This document shows, piece after piece, positions 44,375 through 57,263 of a stretch of DNA of 64,000 bases; positions within the stretch are counted from its first letter, which is position 1; every line of letters starts with the position of its first letter. Source of the stretch: Galdieria partita (taxonomy: Eukaryota; Rhodophyta; Bangiophyceae; Galdieriales; Galdieriaceae); NCBI GenBank assembly GCA_025991245.1, contig BQMJ01000014.1, positions 62,001-126,000 on the forward strand, in the 5' to 3' direction. Under the pieces are notes generated by a model, which was given only the letters and a program-made list of their open reading frames with translations, ran no database searches and was not told the DNA's origin. A program made the translations under genes and the position numbers.

Positions 44375-47101
44375 ATGGAAGAACACAATTTTTCCACTTC
44401 TATGCCTCGGTTAAAGTATTCAGGTTCTGAAATATCCACTAGTTCTTTAGGTAACCTTTCTAGGACTTCCAGTGAACAAGATGTCATAGACTCTCTGCAG
44501 TGGAAGGAAGACTGGCAACATTTGGAAAACTTGTGTCATTCGTATCAAGAACGTATTGCTACCTTGGAAGATGAGATTCAAGCCCTGATAACAGTTGAAA
44601 CTTCACATTCATCTGTTTTGAGCCAATATAAAGCAAGAAATGCGGCTTGGAAAGGACGTGGCTGTTTGCAGCACGACAATAAACTACCTCGTTTATTGGA
44701 AGAGAGACTTTTTCCTATAGCCATTCATCTGTTTGAAGGTGAGTTGCTGAGACTGCGTCAAGAACTGGAAAGATCTGTGCATCATTTGGATCAGTTGCCG
44801 CAGACGGTGGAAGAAGCTGATCGTTTGATAACTCGGGAGTTGCAAAGAATACGCTTGTTAGATACAGTAATGCCCACCTTTCAGAATTCGGGAAACGCAG
44901 TTGCTTTTGAAGCAATTGTCAAAGGATATTCAACTATTGAGGATGTGGAATATGTCAAAGAGCTTTGTCTTGTTCTACAAACCGGAAACTGGGAACAGCT
45001 GTTTACAAGCTTTTTTCGTGCAGTGATTAGTTTTCGGGATCATCAGTCTCTCGAGCTGCAAAGAAGAGATAAAGAGTTAGATCCCAATTGGTATAGAGAA
45101 CCCTGGTATTATACTTACGTCCAATATTTTGGTACAAAGGACGATAATCTCTGTACATTTGATGATCTCATTGAAATGTTACCGTACTTGGAAAGTTTAG
45201 GATTTCAGAATTTATATTTGTTACCACATTATGAGTCACCACTAGCAGATGGCGGTTACGATGTGAGGTATAGTTATCTTTGATAATGATAATGGGATGA
45301 TGATTTTGTGGATAGTTCCTATCGAGCCAGAAAGAATTTGGGTGGTCAGGAAGCCTATTTAAGGTTTATGAAAGCTGCAACTTTGAAAGGGTTTCGAGTA
45401 GCTACGGATGCAATATTTAATCATACTTCAGTAGAGCATAGTTGGTTTCGACGAGCAAGAAAAGGAGATAAGAGATATATAGATTACTATTTGATACGGA
45501 ATGGTAGGAAGAAAATTGGAGAAGTGGAACGAAATGGAGACATTGTTTGTCGTTATGAGGATCCTGATAAGACTATTAGTGAGAGAATATGTATTTTTCC
45601 GGATGTGGATCGCACACACGGCCTTTTAGTAACCAAAGACAAAGACACAGTTATACAATTTTATCGAAGTTTTTATCCTTTTCAAGTAGATTTGGACCTT
45701 CAAAATGTTTCTGTTTTGGATGAAATATTTCACATATTAGGTGAAGAAGTCAATCAAGGAATTTTAGGAAAGAGAATGGATGCCATACCTTATTGGATAA
45801 AGAAACCAGGGACCAGTGGAGATTCCTTGAAGGAGACTCATGTTTTACATTCTCTTTTAAAGACTTATTTAAAGCATCTTTCATCTCGAGTTGTTGTTAT
45901 TCCGGAAGTAGTGAAAAGTGCTTCATCTGCTGCATCGTTTGTTGGAAAGGAAATGCAACTATTGAGACAACAATGTAGTTCAGAAGGTGATTTGTTGTTG
46001 GCTTTTGAAATGCAAGTAAGTGTTAGAAGAAATGGAAATATCGAATCATTCCTCTGACTCCTGTTGGTTCTTATTAGGCCAAATTGAGAGAAATGAATTA
46101 CTTAAAAACTGTTGCTCCATTTTGGCAACTTTTCTTTCAGTTGCCGCGTTTACCTTTTCATGCAGAATGGTTCAACTTGTTAGAACATCATGATGAAACA
46201 TATCTAAGCTTCTTTTCTGATCAAGTAGGAATTCTTTTTATATTGAAAGTTTTTTATCGTTCATTTTTGTGTGTTTGGGATAGGTCAGACCGTTGATAGC
46301 TTCCTATATTGAAGAACATGAAGGAGTGGTTTATAAGAATCAAATGAGTGCTGGCTGTAGATATGCCAATTGTTTGGATCATCATGTTGAGAGATTAGCA
46401 ACTGCTATATTTACTCTTTACATGGCTCCAGGAGTTCCTCTTATTTACTATGGGTTAGAGATTGGATGGGGAAACAATCCTGCGCACGCAACATTGGCTC
46501 AACGTTGGCAGCAAGAGATATTTAAGAAATTTGAGTTGCATTTGTCAGAAGAGAAATGCTTTGATCCTCGAGAATTGCAAAGAGGTCCTATTCCAAAGGC
46601 CAAGTTTGAGGAAGCTGTGAAAGAAAAGATCCCACCCGTTGAGTTGATTCGCCGATTGAACTATTTGAAAAGGCAGAGGAGAAGTCTTTCAGCAAATGCG
46701 CAGGTAAATGGAAATATTGTCTTTTGTAGATATGTTGCTCATCTTGATAAGATACATCCTGTTGATTCGGGTCATATTTGTTTGCTCAGCATGATTCGAG
46801 TTGCTAGAGAGGACGTGCCACTATTATGTGTTGCTAATCTTTCTAACAATCAGATGTGTTTGACTATTCCTAGTTGGCAACTGAACCAATATCTTTCGGT
46901 TAGTTGAACACAAGGCAAACAGGAATACAACTAATTCTCTTTGGATAGACTAACGAAATGACCCATATTGGTATGACAGATTTGCTAACAGAACAAAAGG
47001 TTGTTTTAATCAAACAGAAGGAAGATCCTAATTATTTATTAGACTTGCCTCCCTTTTCAAGAGCCATTTTACAAGTAAACGAGATAGAACCGGAAGTCTA
47101 G
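44375..47101 (+). CDS. GH13 alpha-amylase-superfamily enzyme (trehalose synthase/amylosucrase-like)
   Basis: Five exons (44375-45267, 45316-46015, 46078-46224, 46284-46898, 46949-47101) encode 835 aa; introns are 48, 62, 59 and 50 nt. GH13 catalytic motifs: region I DAIFNHTS, region II GKRMDAIPYW with the presumed nucleophile Asp, region III VVIPEVV with the acid/base Glu, and region IV LEHHDET. The text around region II (DAIPYWIKKPGT, then LKETHVL) resembles trehalose synthase (maltose glucosyltransferase). A helical N-terminal domain of about 250 aa with a coiled coil precedes the barrel. No signal peptide is seen, so a cytosolic role in floridean starch or trehalose metabolism is inferred. 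It starts 43 bases after ACLB. Confidence 0.75.
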
Positions 47102-47274
47102 AGAGATTCGAAAGCTTACAGATGCGAGACCAAAAACATAATGAAAAGTTTAATTAGGAATTGGGAGTCAATTGGATTGTCAAAAGTAAAGGAGTTTGAG
47201 AACATTGTGCTTTAAATGACATTTGGAGATGAGAATTCTCATTCATTTTTATATCTTGATACCTAAGTAACAAC

Positions 47275-48287
47275 ATGGAGTTGTCCTTCTTGGCACTAGT
47301 GAGAACTTTTGCATTTCTTGCAATATTTTCAAAGATTGTTTGAGCTCTTTGGTAACTTTTTCATGTAAGATTTCTCAGTAACTTCTTATGGATAGTTGGC
47401 AACAACAACAACAACAGAAAGTTTCACAAAGAAATTGATTGAATGTCTTAGTGTGAAAATTCAAGAATGTCTGCGAGCACTTAGTTTCAAGAGTGGAAAA
47501 CTAAGAATAAATAGCAATAGGATAGATGTTTTCTCAGGCTGTCAGCATAGTCTTAGGTGTCCACGCGTGCTTCTTACCTTTCCTTTGGTATTTGTTATCA
47601 ACAGCAGTTTCTTACTTTCTTATTTCACTTTTAGGTGCTTTAAGAGCGCACCTTTTTGTCCTTCTACTAGCGTCACAGTTTCAAGCTTTATAAACATTTG
47701 CAACGACTTTGTTGCAAGTAAAAAAATTCCGCCATCCCGAGTCAAAGTTGTCGATCTTGGAAGTGGAAGTGGAACTGTTCTCTTTGCAGCTGCTAAACAA
47801 GTATTGAGTTGTTTGGGTTTCTAACTGATCCTAACATTAAGTGTTAGGGGTTTCATTGTATTGGTTATGAAAGAAATCCTTGGCTTGTTGCTTGGGCTAG
47901 GGCAAAGACGAGAACTCAAGGTAAGTTTGTGTAGACATGTGTATCCAATACATTATATTTTCTTCCTTTCATTGGTGAAGGGCTCTCTTCACTTGTAAGG
48001 ATCTATCGACGATCTTTATTTTCCGCTGACCTGTCAGATGTGGATATTGTTTATTTTTTTGCAGTACCTTCTATGCTTTCTGATTTGGTTTGTATCCTAT
48101 TGTTTCGAGTTGCTTTATAAATATTCTGTAGGAGAGAAAATTGGATAAGGATTTGCCTACAAGTCGTCAAGTTCTTGTAGTCTCGAATGGCTTCGCACTG
48201 CCAAATTGGAAATATCAACAGCTGAAAAATGGTTTATATATTTATTTACGGCAACCGGAAGAAACTAAAGTGAATACAACCGAATAG
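47275..48287 (+). CDS. FAM173-type (ATP synthase c-subunit lysine methyltransferase-like) protein
   Basis: Exons 47396-47800, 47848-47920, 47981-48087 and 48132-48287 are well supported. A first exon 47275-47298 (MELSFLAL) over a 97-nt intron is inferred, because the long frame otherwise starts with TTG. Total is 254 aa. Family features: a hydrophobic segment VLLTFPLVFVINSSFLLSY, SAPFCPSTSVTVSSF, the SAM-binding loop VVDLGSGSGTVLFAAAK, GYERNPWLVAWAR, VYFFAVPSMLSDL and the terminal LPNWK. Human relatives methylate the c-ring of mitochondrial ATP synthase or ANT. A CAA repeat at 47399-47416 encodes a Thr run. It converges with the AGC kinase gene. Confidence 0.78.
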
Positions 48288-48373
48288 ATTCGGAAAAGCA
48301 TATGACCGATTTATTTCAATAATATTTGATCGGTACAGTTTATAGAACATGGAAATCACTTTCACTAGTATCT

Positions 48374-50089
<1,716 letters not shown>

Positions 50090-50952
50090 GCAAGTAACTG
50101 TTTCGGTGACTTTTTAGAAAATACAATTGGAGTTCCTTAGAAGCAAAAAAAAGGCTGGACACATAAAAGAGATCTTCTACTTATGACACGCAAACTAAAT
50201 CTTGAGAAAAATTGACGTTGGAGTGGCGGAGTGTGCTTCCAGCAACTAAAATGCAAATGTAGAAGAGTGCTACTTTTCAAAATTGTTTGAATATCTCTAG
50301 CAAGTCTTTCAACATATTCTAAATAAATAAGTTTATGGATTCAAACGTATACCTTTGATATATCACCAATGAAAAGCATCCAAATGTTCAATCACTGGTT
50401 CTTAATACTCTTTGAAAGATACAAAATGTTGAAAACATAGAATCGTGAGAACCTTGATAAGTTATTCGAATGATCTTTCACATGAGTTCTTAGTATTAAT
50501 AAACAACAACATGGTAAGCATGAACAACACAAATGATTCGTTTAGAATATGGCATAGCAACTCTAAGAAAATGTGTCTTTGAACACAGATATTGGATATT
50601 TTAGGAAGTTTTAGAAAAACACAGTTTCCTTATGGTGAATAATAGTTTACACGAAAATCACAGTGTCATTGTTAGGAGAAATAAGTTGTCTTGATTCTAG
50701 GAAACCAATCCAATTCTAAAATTCTTAGGAATCTTTAGCACTTTATATAAAAAGAAGTTATTAAAAACAGCATAATGTCCAAGGACATGGCTTTACAACA
50801 GGTTGGGTGCTTTCAAGGCAATAATATATACGGTTTTATTTAAATATCAAGTCTGAAGATTATATTTATTTGTGCACAGTTCAATGAAAGCCCACTGGGC
50901 GACGTTGTCTAACAATCGATTGGTTACATAATCACAATTTGAGGAGTTCAAA
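50090..50952. other. Intergenic region between divergent AGC kinase and thioredoxin genes
   Basis: At 863 bases this is the longest non-coding stretch in the window. It contains both promoters and 5' UTRs. It is AT-rich with no ATG-initiated frame of note. A weak interrupted inverted repeat (GTTG..GGAG / CTTCC..CAAC) lies at about 50214-50245. No RNA gene could be folded with confidence. Confidence 0.5.
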
Positions 50953-51327
50953 ATGGTGGTGAAGGAACTGACGTCGAAAGCTGACTTTGACCATGCTATC
51001 CAAGCAGACAAGTTGGTATGAAGAAATAACATGTTTTACACAAAGTCTCCTAAGTTTCCCAAGGTCGTTATAGACTTCTATGCTACTTGGTGTGGACCTT
51101 GTAGGATGATTTCTCCCTACCTTGAAGAGCTGTCTTCGGATTCGACTTTGAATGAAAAGGGCGTTCTTTTCTACAAAGTTGACGTTGACAAGTTAGCTGA
51201 TGTTGCACAAGAAGTGGGTATAACGGCAATGCCCACTTTTATTTGTTACAGGAAAGGGAAGAAAGTAGAAGAATTAGTCGGTGCATCAAAAGACCGCTTA
51301 AAGCATATGATAGAGAAAAACGCCTAG
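50953..51327 (+). CDS. TRX: Thioredoxin (h-type, cytosolic)
   Basis: Two exons (50953-51015, 51064-51327; 48-nt intron) encode 108 aa, a single thioredoxin domain without targeting extension. The redox site WCGPC is at about residues 31-35, preceded by VVIDFYAT, and the cis-proline is in GITAMPTFICY. The conserved KVDVDKLADVAQEVGI segment lies between. It would reduce protein disulfides in the cytosol using thioredoxin reductase. The short first exon (MVVKELTSKADFDHAIQADKL) supplies the normal start; the long frame without it lacks an ATG in the right place. Confidence 0.95.
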
Positions 51328-52033
51328 TTGGTTTTCTTTCTTTTGAAGCGGTTAAAGCGTTTACTATATTTGTTTCTTTTGGAAATATATAATACTTTCG
51401 TTGTTTTTGTTTTGACAGAAAGTTTGGTTGATAAAGGTATATTTCAACCAACTCAAGTATACTTTATAGTAATCTTTAGTGTTCCAGTCAGTATTATGTT
51501 CTTCTCTATAGCAAACTTTGAAAAACTGCTGCAAGAACTATTTGGAGTGAACATATTGAGCTTTGAGCTTTCATAACTATTCCTTGTCTCAACAGCGACT
51601 TTGGTACTCCCTTTGAAGGTCTATATTCTCAAGTCATATGAAAAGTTAAAAAGGACTTTCTTATCGAAATCACTTGAAAGATTTGTCTCAAGAAACATAT
51701 ACCGAAGATATACAAGTTATTGTTGAAGTCTTCATATGAGTGTATTTTCCTTGCGAGAAGATAGAGAATTTCAAAGCAACCTGAAGACTCCAAACATCAC
51801 AAGCAAAATACAGACTTTCTGCCTAACACTACAAACTTGCTTGGAGTAAATTTTTCTCTTTCTTCAATAAAGTTTGCATATCCTTTTCGAGTGAAGTCGA
51901 TGTTAAAGAAAATTCTCAACATATATTCAAACTTTGGTTCTTCTAAAGTTTCTATTCAAATACCTTTTACTGAGTTCGCTCCTTTCAGACTCCATGATCC
52001 AACTTTCTGTAGAAACTATTCGTGACTATTGCT
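51328..52033. other. Intergenic region between convergent thioredoxin and metallo-hydrolase genes
   Basis: These 706 bases hold the two 3' UTRs. Two short plus-strand frames occur (51328-51576 and 51837-52025). Neither starts with ATG, neither shows family features, and their composition follows the AT-rich background. Nothing else was recognised. Confidence 0.5.
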
Positions 52034-53094
52034 CTACAACAAACTATATGGTTCTCCTATCATCGGCTTGATGATTTGGGTTCTCAGTCCAGATGCAAGA
52101 ACTGACTGTTCGAAGGCTTCCAAAGTACCCTTTGAAGATATTGCACTTGAAAAGAATCCGGCAGTATTTAAATCACTATTCATCAAAGGCACAAGCTTAT
52201 GTGGTTGTAAACGTCTCACAATGTCTAAAACACTTTCTGGATCGTTTGTTAGGTCGAATTCAAAGCCCTTCCACTTGATTGCTGCAGCTACTACAGGAAC
52301 AACCAAAGTGTCCACTGATTTCATTTGCAACTCACTCAAAACCTTGTCAGGAACATTTCCATGTGGTTCACAAAACAAACGAAAACCATGAAGAGTTTCA
52401 AAGAGATATGCGTTTTCTGCTGCTTCATATGGAGGTCCAACTTTTGAGCCCTATCGAATATTCAAACACACAAGTGAATACGTTGCATATAAAACGCAGC
52501 CAGTTTCGACAAGCAAACCTCGAAAGCTGTAACTCGAACTAAATTACTAAAGCAGAACGTGTCACCGTGCCTTAATACCTGCACGTTCTGGAAACCGAGT
52601 TTGAGGCATACTTTAGCTGCCTTCCTAGAAGCTATCACTGGAATTTTCTTGTCTATCTGTTTCAGAGTGGGCACATGAGCATGATCAGGAAGACCTTGTG
52701 AAAGAACTATCAAGTCAATCCTTCCAAAATCTTCCAACTTCTTGTCCTTGAGAGACTTTTTGATAGCTGAAAACAGAAATTCGTGACCAAAGTACAAGTT
52801 GCCAACAAGCCAAGGATCAACAAAAACTCTCAAATTGTCTACCTATCATAGCTAAGAGCTATGTTGATTCCTTCGAATAATACATACTTGTAGACGCCAA
52901 CTGTTGCCTTCCAACCGAGTGTAAGAAACAGAAGTGTCACAAGACACACAACGGAAACCTATCAAAGTATTTTTGAAACAAAGTTTTTTCAATTTACTTA
53001 CAGATAACGTGTATTTAGAAATACTTTGTTTTTGTGGTAAACATAAAGAAACAAATAAACTTCGATCACTGCAAGTGGTTGAGCAGAATCTCAT
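52034..53094 (-). CDS. Metallo-beta-lactamase-fold hydrolase (plant/algal plastid type)
   Basis: Three exons (53094-52888, 52842-52519, 52450-52034; introns 45 and 68 nt) give 315 aa. The pattern follows a plant/cyanobacterial MBL-fold family: YTRLEGNSWRLQV, LRVFVDPWLVGNLYFG, a metal-site-like loop VLSQGLPDHAHVPTLKQID (family SQ.LDDHCH), LFCEPHGNV and a C-terminal KLVPLMNSD. Only part of the classical HxHxDH is kept, as DHAH, which is typical of this family. The N-terminal 45 aa is Ser/Lys/Cys-rich and suits a transit peptide. Substrate unknown. The start is 16 bases from the FolD ATG. Confidence 0.72.
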
Positions 53095-53110
53095 TATTTC
53101 TTGACAAAAG

Positions 53111-54239
53111 ATGGCAAAGTTGATTGACGGCAAAGCTATTGCTGCGACTATCCGGGAAGAAATAAAGGTATATCTTAGTTTGGTAGTGTTTATAAACTAT
53201 TTTTCAAGACTTATATTTCAGGTAGAAGTTAGAAAGATAGAAGCCTCAGTTGGAAAAGTCCCAGGACTTGCAACGGTATTAGTAGGCAGTAGAACGGACT
53301 CTACTACTTATGTTAGAATGAAACGAAAGGCTTGTGAAGAAGTAGGCATTGAGTCTTTTCACACAGAACTTCCAGAATCCGTCTCCGAAGTAAGGCTTTG
53401 AAACATATATCGTATTCCATTCACTTATTCTTCATAGGAAGAGCTTTTGAGTTGTGTAGAAAGGTTGAATGCGGATCCAGCTGTCCACGGAATATTGGTT
53501 CAACTGCCACTTCCGAAGCATATCAATGAGGAGAGAGTAAGTTGTGAAATTATTTTCTTCGTTGAATTCTTACTTCTTGAAGATTCTTTCAGCCATTTCT
53601 GTGGAAAAGGATGTGGATGGTTTTCATCCGGTGAACATTGGAAAACTTGCCATGAAGTCAAGAACTCCCCGTTTTGTCCCTTGCACTCCAAGAGGGTGTA
53701 TTGAGTTATTGGTTCGAAGTAATGTGAGTATCGAAGGGAAATGTGCCGTTGTGTTGGGAAGAAGTAATATTGTAGGATTGCCTGTATCCTTATTGCTTTT
53801 ACACCGTAACGCTACTGTTATTGTTTGTCATTCCAAGACTCAAGATTTACCATCTGTCTGTCGTCAAGGAGATATTCTGATTGCTGCAGTAGGACGTGCC
53901 AATATGGTGAAGAGAGATTGGATAAAGCCTGGGGCAGTAGTGATTGATGTAGGTATTAATTCGATTCCCGATGCTTCCAAAAAAAATGGTTACCGATTGG
54001 TAAGCTTAAAGAAATTGAATTTATTTACATCCAAGTAGTTATTGGTTAGGTTGGTGATGTTGATTTTGATGACTGTAAGGATGTTTGTGGCATGATAACG
54101 CCGGTAAGCAACTTACTTGAAATCCTATCAACTTCAAACTAAACTTTATTAGGTTCCTGGTGGGACTGGTCCAATGACTATTGCTATGCTGTTGAGAAAC
54201 TGTTGTGATAGTGCCAAAGAGGCATTTGGTCTCTCATAA
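53111..54239 (+). CDS. FOLD: Methylenetetrahydrofolate dehydrogenase/cyclohydrolase (FolD)
   Basis: Six exons (53111-53167, 53222-53389, 53438-53536, 53583-53999, 54050-54103, 54153-54239) give 293 aa; introns are 46-54 nt. It interconverts 5,10-methylene-THF, methenyl-THF and 10-formyl-THF. Seen: [25 protein letters not shown] with the catalytic Tyr-Lys pair, [36 protein letters not shown], the nucleotide-binding [11 protein letters not shown] and the ending [16 protein letters not shown]. No synthetase domain and no targeting extension, so it is probably cytosolic. The ATG leaves 16 bases to the divergent MBL gene. Confidence 0.95.
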
Positions 54240-54401
54240 CTGAAATGACATCGTCGACTCTTGCCTTGAAACTGTGATTGTGATGCATTTTACAAAATGC
54301 AATAAAACAACCTATTTTTTGTTAGAAGGGAAGTTGCTGCCATAATGAAACCCATGTTTCACTATGAAGTACTAAATAAGTCGCTATACCGGCACTATAT
54401 C

Positions 54402-56078
54402 CTATAAATGAATTCCATTATTACTTTTTACTCCTTTGTAGTACTCGTCATTACCTGCAAAAGCTCCTAATGTTGCTTTCTTCAAATACCAAAAAAAGTC
54501 AACTTTTTCAAGACCCATCAAGGCAACTCCTGCGGCTGAGCCTATAATTAATATACTTCCTCCAGTTCCAGCACAAAATGCAATAAGTTGCCACAAAGTG
54601 CTGTCTTGTGGAAACATCACAGAGTCGTACATTCCCATACATGCAGCCACTATTGGAACATTGTCAATCACTGAACTAGCCAATCCTATGATGAATGCAA
54701 CAAGTTCTAGAGAAGAAACTCTTTCACTAATGTAACCTGCCCAATCTTTCAAAATTCCTGCACTATCTAAACAACCGACACATAACAATATTCCAAGAAA
54801 AAATAGAATACTGGCTACGTCTATTCTATTCAATGCCGAAGTAGTCTTAAGGTACTCTCTACTGACTGAAAGATCAGAATCTTCGGTCATTGGTTGTCCT
54901 ACGTGTAGAACATCCGTGAGAAGCCACATTGTTCCTAACCCAGCCAACATCCCTAAATAAGGAGGAAGACCAGTTGTTGCTTTAAAAACTGGAACAAATA
55001 GAAGACTTGCGACACCCGTTCCCAAGACTAGGAGTCCCCGTTTGTGATCAACTGGAAAAGATGAATGTTCAGATTGGTTGAAATGAACTTTCTCGTTGTC
55101 TTCTATTTGCCTCGTATATATTGCTAATGAGACAAACAAAGCTGTCAAGGAAGGTATAAATAGACTATCAATGATCCCAAAAGTTGATATATGTCCTTGA
55201 ATCCATAGCATTGTTGTTGTAACGTCGCCTATTGGGGTCCAAGCTCCTCCAGCATTAGCAGCAACAACAATTGCTGCACCAAAGAGATGTCTTTCTTCGT
55301 CTGAAAGATTTGCTTTACGTAATAACGAAATCATAACTATGGTACTGGTGAGGTTGTCTAAGACAGAAGAGAGCACAAATGTTATCATTCCAGTAATCCA
55401 AAGCAACACGGACTTTTTCGACGCCTTTATCCAGTCAGTCACAAACTGAAAGCCACGATGTGCATCAACAACTTCAACTATAGTCATCGCTCCCATAAGA
55501 AAGAAAATAACTTCAGCAATCGAAGATAAATGAGAAGATAACGAGTTGTGAATAGTATCCAACTCATATCCTTCTTTCGTCGTACTATAAGTAGACCATA
55601 ATATAACTGCTGCTAACAACGCGATAGCAGTCTTGTTCAAAAGTAATATTTCCTCAAAAATAATACCACAATATGCAACAAAAAATATAAATGAAAGCGC
55701 AAAGCTTTGATGCTCTGCCAACCACGAATGTTGCAGCAAAAAGGCAACTGTAGTTAGCATAAACACCAATGCTACGGATCTAGGGACATCTTGTTTTGTC
55801 TGGTCTTCAGTTGACAACTGCTCAGCTTCGTTCTTAAAAGTTTTTCTTCCTTGCTTACTATTCTGGTCCTTTTGCATTACAGAAACATTACTATTCTCTT
55901 CCTCCTTACTGTCCGGATGGTTTCCAACTTTCTTGCAACATATGTGTTTCAAGGATATTTTCGCGGGTGAAAGCCTTCTCTTGTTCCGAAAAGATTGAAC
56001 AAAACGAAAAGAGCTGGTATAAACAGCAGTTTGTAAATAACTTGCTTTCAAGCCATGAACATAACAACTTAAGAACAT
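54402..56078 (-). CDS. NHAD: NhaD-type Na+/H+ antiporter, likely plastid
   Basis: Intronless, 558 aa from the ATG at 56078 (the frame upstream opens with GTG). About 12 hydrophobic helices follow a 95-aa hydrophilic N-terminus with a possible signal/transit segment. NhaD/IT-superfamily motifs: SSIAEVIFFLMGAMTIVEVVDAH, LSSVLDNLTSTIVM, AANAGGAWTPIGDVTTTMLW and, near the end, LASSVIDNVPIVAACMGMY followed by FCAGTGGSILIIGSAAGVALMG. The two D-N containing half-helices are inverted repeats that form the ion site. Plant NHD1 exports Na+ from the chloroplast; the same role here is inference. Confidence 0.9.
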   Translation of the reverse strand: MFLSCYVHGLKASYLQTAVYTSSFRFVQSFRNKRRLSPAKISLKHICCKKVGNHPDSKEEENSNVSVMQKDQNSKQGRKTFKNEAEQLSTEDQTKQDVPRSVALVFMLTTVAFLLQHSWLAEHQSFALSFIFFVAYCGIIFEEILLLNKTAIALLAAVILWSTYSTTKEGYELDTIHNSLSSHLSSIAEVIFFLMGAMTIVEVVDAHRGFQFVTDWIKASKKSVLLWITGMITFVLSSVLDNLTSTIVMISLLRKANLSDEERHLFGAAIVVAANAGGAWTPIGDVTTTMLWIQGHISTFGIIDSLFIPSLTALFVSLAIYTRQIEDNEKVHFNQSEHSSFPVDHKRGLLVLGTGVASLLFVPVFKATTGLPPYLGMLAGLGTMWLLTDVLHVGQPMTEDSDLSVSREYLKTTSALNRIDVASILFFLGILLCVGCLDSAGILKDWAGYISERVSSLELVAFIIGLASSVIDNVPIVAACMGMYDSVMFPQDSTLWQLIAFCAGTGGSILIIGSAAGVALMGLEKVDFFWYLKKATLGAFAGNDEYYKGVKSNNGIHL

Positions 56079-56202
56079 GAGTGCCAATAGATTCAAGACA
56101 ATTTTCAACACAGTTATTCCACAGTGAAACCCAACAACTTGCTTTATTCACAATGAAACATAACACAACAACTCATTCCCAACCTCAGAGTTGGAAATAT
56201 TC

Positions 56203-56865
56203 TTACTCCGCGTGTATTTCTATCGTCTTCGCGTCTTGTTTTTCTACGTGCTTCTTAGGCATAGTTACAGTAAGTACACCATCTTTACACACAGCTTTGA
56301 TTTTATCCTTTTCTACTTGCGGCGGAATGCGCAGAGACCTCTGAAAGCTTCCATATGAACGTTCCATCCTATGATACACCACTCCATCCTTTTCACTCTC
56401 AGATTTGGCTTCGTCTTTCTTCTCTCCAGAGATAGTAATAACTTCTCCTCGAACTTCAACCTTCACGTTTTCTCGGCTTAGTCCTGGAAGTTCTATATAC
56501 GCATAGAAACCATCCTCCTTTTCTACTAGGTCGACACGAGGCATCCAGTGGTCGACTGCCATATTCCGAGGACTCATACTCCAGGGTGAGCGGAACATAG
56601 ACCAAGGATCCTGCGCAAAAGCTAAAAGTTCATCAAAAGCCGAGTCCAAAGTACGCATTGGACGAGAAAGTTCTCTTCTTTCATGATCGTTTGTTCTCAT
56701 TCTCGTCGAAGTCGATGAAAGCCTCGTTGGTCTTTTGTAGCTTAACACTTTCACGTTTCTCAGGCAACCATCTCTAAGGATGTTTCCTGAACGACAAACA
56801 GTTGAGAAGTTACGTGCCAACGTTTGTAAGCTCCTCACAGGTACAGCGTGATACACAAACATCAT
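56203..56865 (-). CDS. Small heat-shock protein (Hsp20/alpha-crystallin), organelle-type
   Basis: Intronless, 220 aa. The alpha-crystallin domain lies at about 108-205: PRVDLVEKEDGFYAYIELPGLSRENVKVEV, then ITISGEKK, SYGSFQRSLRIPP and KDGVLTVTMPK. The C-terminal IEIHAE holds an I-x-I-type anchoring motif. The N-terminal 70 aa is Arg/Ser/Thr-rich with few acids, typical of mitochondrial or plastid import. It is an ATP-independent holdase. A perfect three-unit heat-shock element lies 107-119 bases upstream of the ATG. Such a gene suits a hot-spring alga. Confidence 0.94.
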   Translation of the reverse strand: MMFVYHAVPVRSLQTLARNFSTVCRSGNILRDGCLRNVKVLSYKRPTRLSSTSTRMRTNDHERRELSRPMRTLDSAFDELLAFAQDPWSMFRSPWSMSPRNMAVDHWMPRVDLVEKEDGFYAYIELPGLSRENVKVEVRGEVITISGEKKDEAKSESEKDGVVYHRMERSYGSFQRSLRIPPQVEKDKIKAVCKDGVLTVTMPKKHVEKQDAKTIEIHAE

Positions 56866-56971
56866 TTTAGAAACGCTTCCTTTTCAATAATCTGATGGCA
56901 TCATATTGGCACAAGATTGTGTACTTAAATCCAACGACGAAGAATCCAGAAGAGTCACCTTTTGAGATTTC

Positions 56972-56984
56972 GAATCTTCCAGAA
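56972..56984. promoter_or_regulatory. Heat-shock element upstream of the small HSP gene
   Basis: GAATCTTCCAGAA is a perfect GAA-nn-TTC-nn-GAA trimer, the HSF binding consensus, 107-119 bases before the sHSP start codon. Further GAA units occur nearby (GAATCCAGAA at about 56942-56951). The rest of 56866-57263 holds no recognised gene; it also contains the promoter of the plus-strand heme-oxygenase-like gene, which could share the element. Confidence 0.75.
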
Positions 56985-57263
56985 CTCATTCAGACAAGAA
57001 GTATATTTCTATGGAACCTAAATAGATGCTTTGGATTTCAGATGAAAATAAAAGCAGCTATATAATTCTATTATGATTGACGGTGTCAATGAATTTATTA
57101 TTCTTCTATAGGCTATTGGAATATTGTTCTCCAAGAGACTTATACTAAGGCATATTTGATCTCTGAAAAATGGTAGCTTCATTACGTTATTCCTAAAACT
57201 TCAATTCTTCAAAAACTGAAAAGTTTTGAAGACTTATCGCGTTTGCCAGCAGTTGCATTAAGA

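Noticed and set aside
51328-51576. Frame following thioredoxin with hydrophobic content
   Set aside because: It starts right after the thioredoxin stop codon without an ATG and its hydrophobicity follows from T-rich 3' UTR.
52966-53008. An apparent GTAAGT...TAG intron in the MBL hydrolase first exon
   Set aside because: Removing it breaks the frame that leads into the conserved LEGNSW segment. The sequence is open without splicing and reads as transit peptide.
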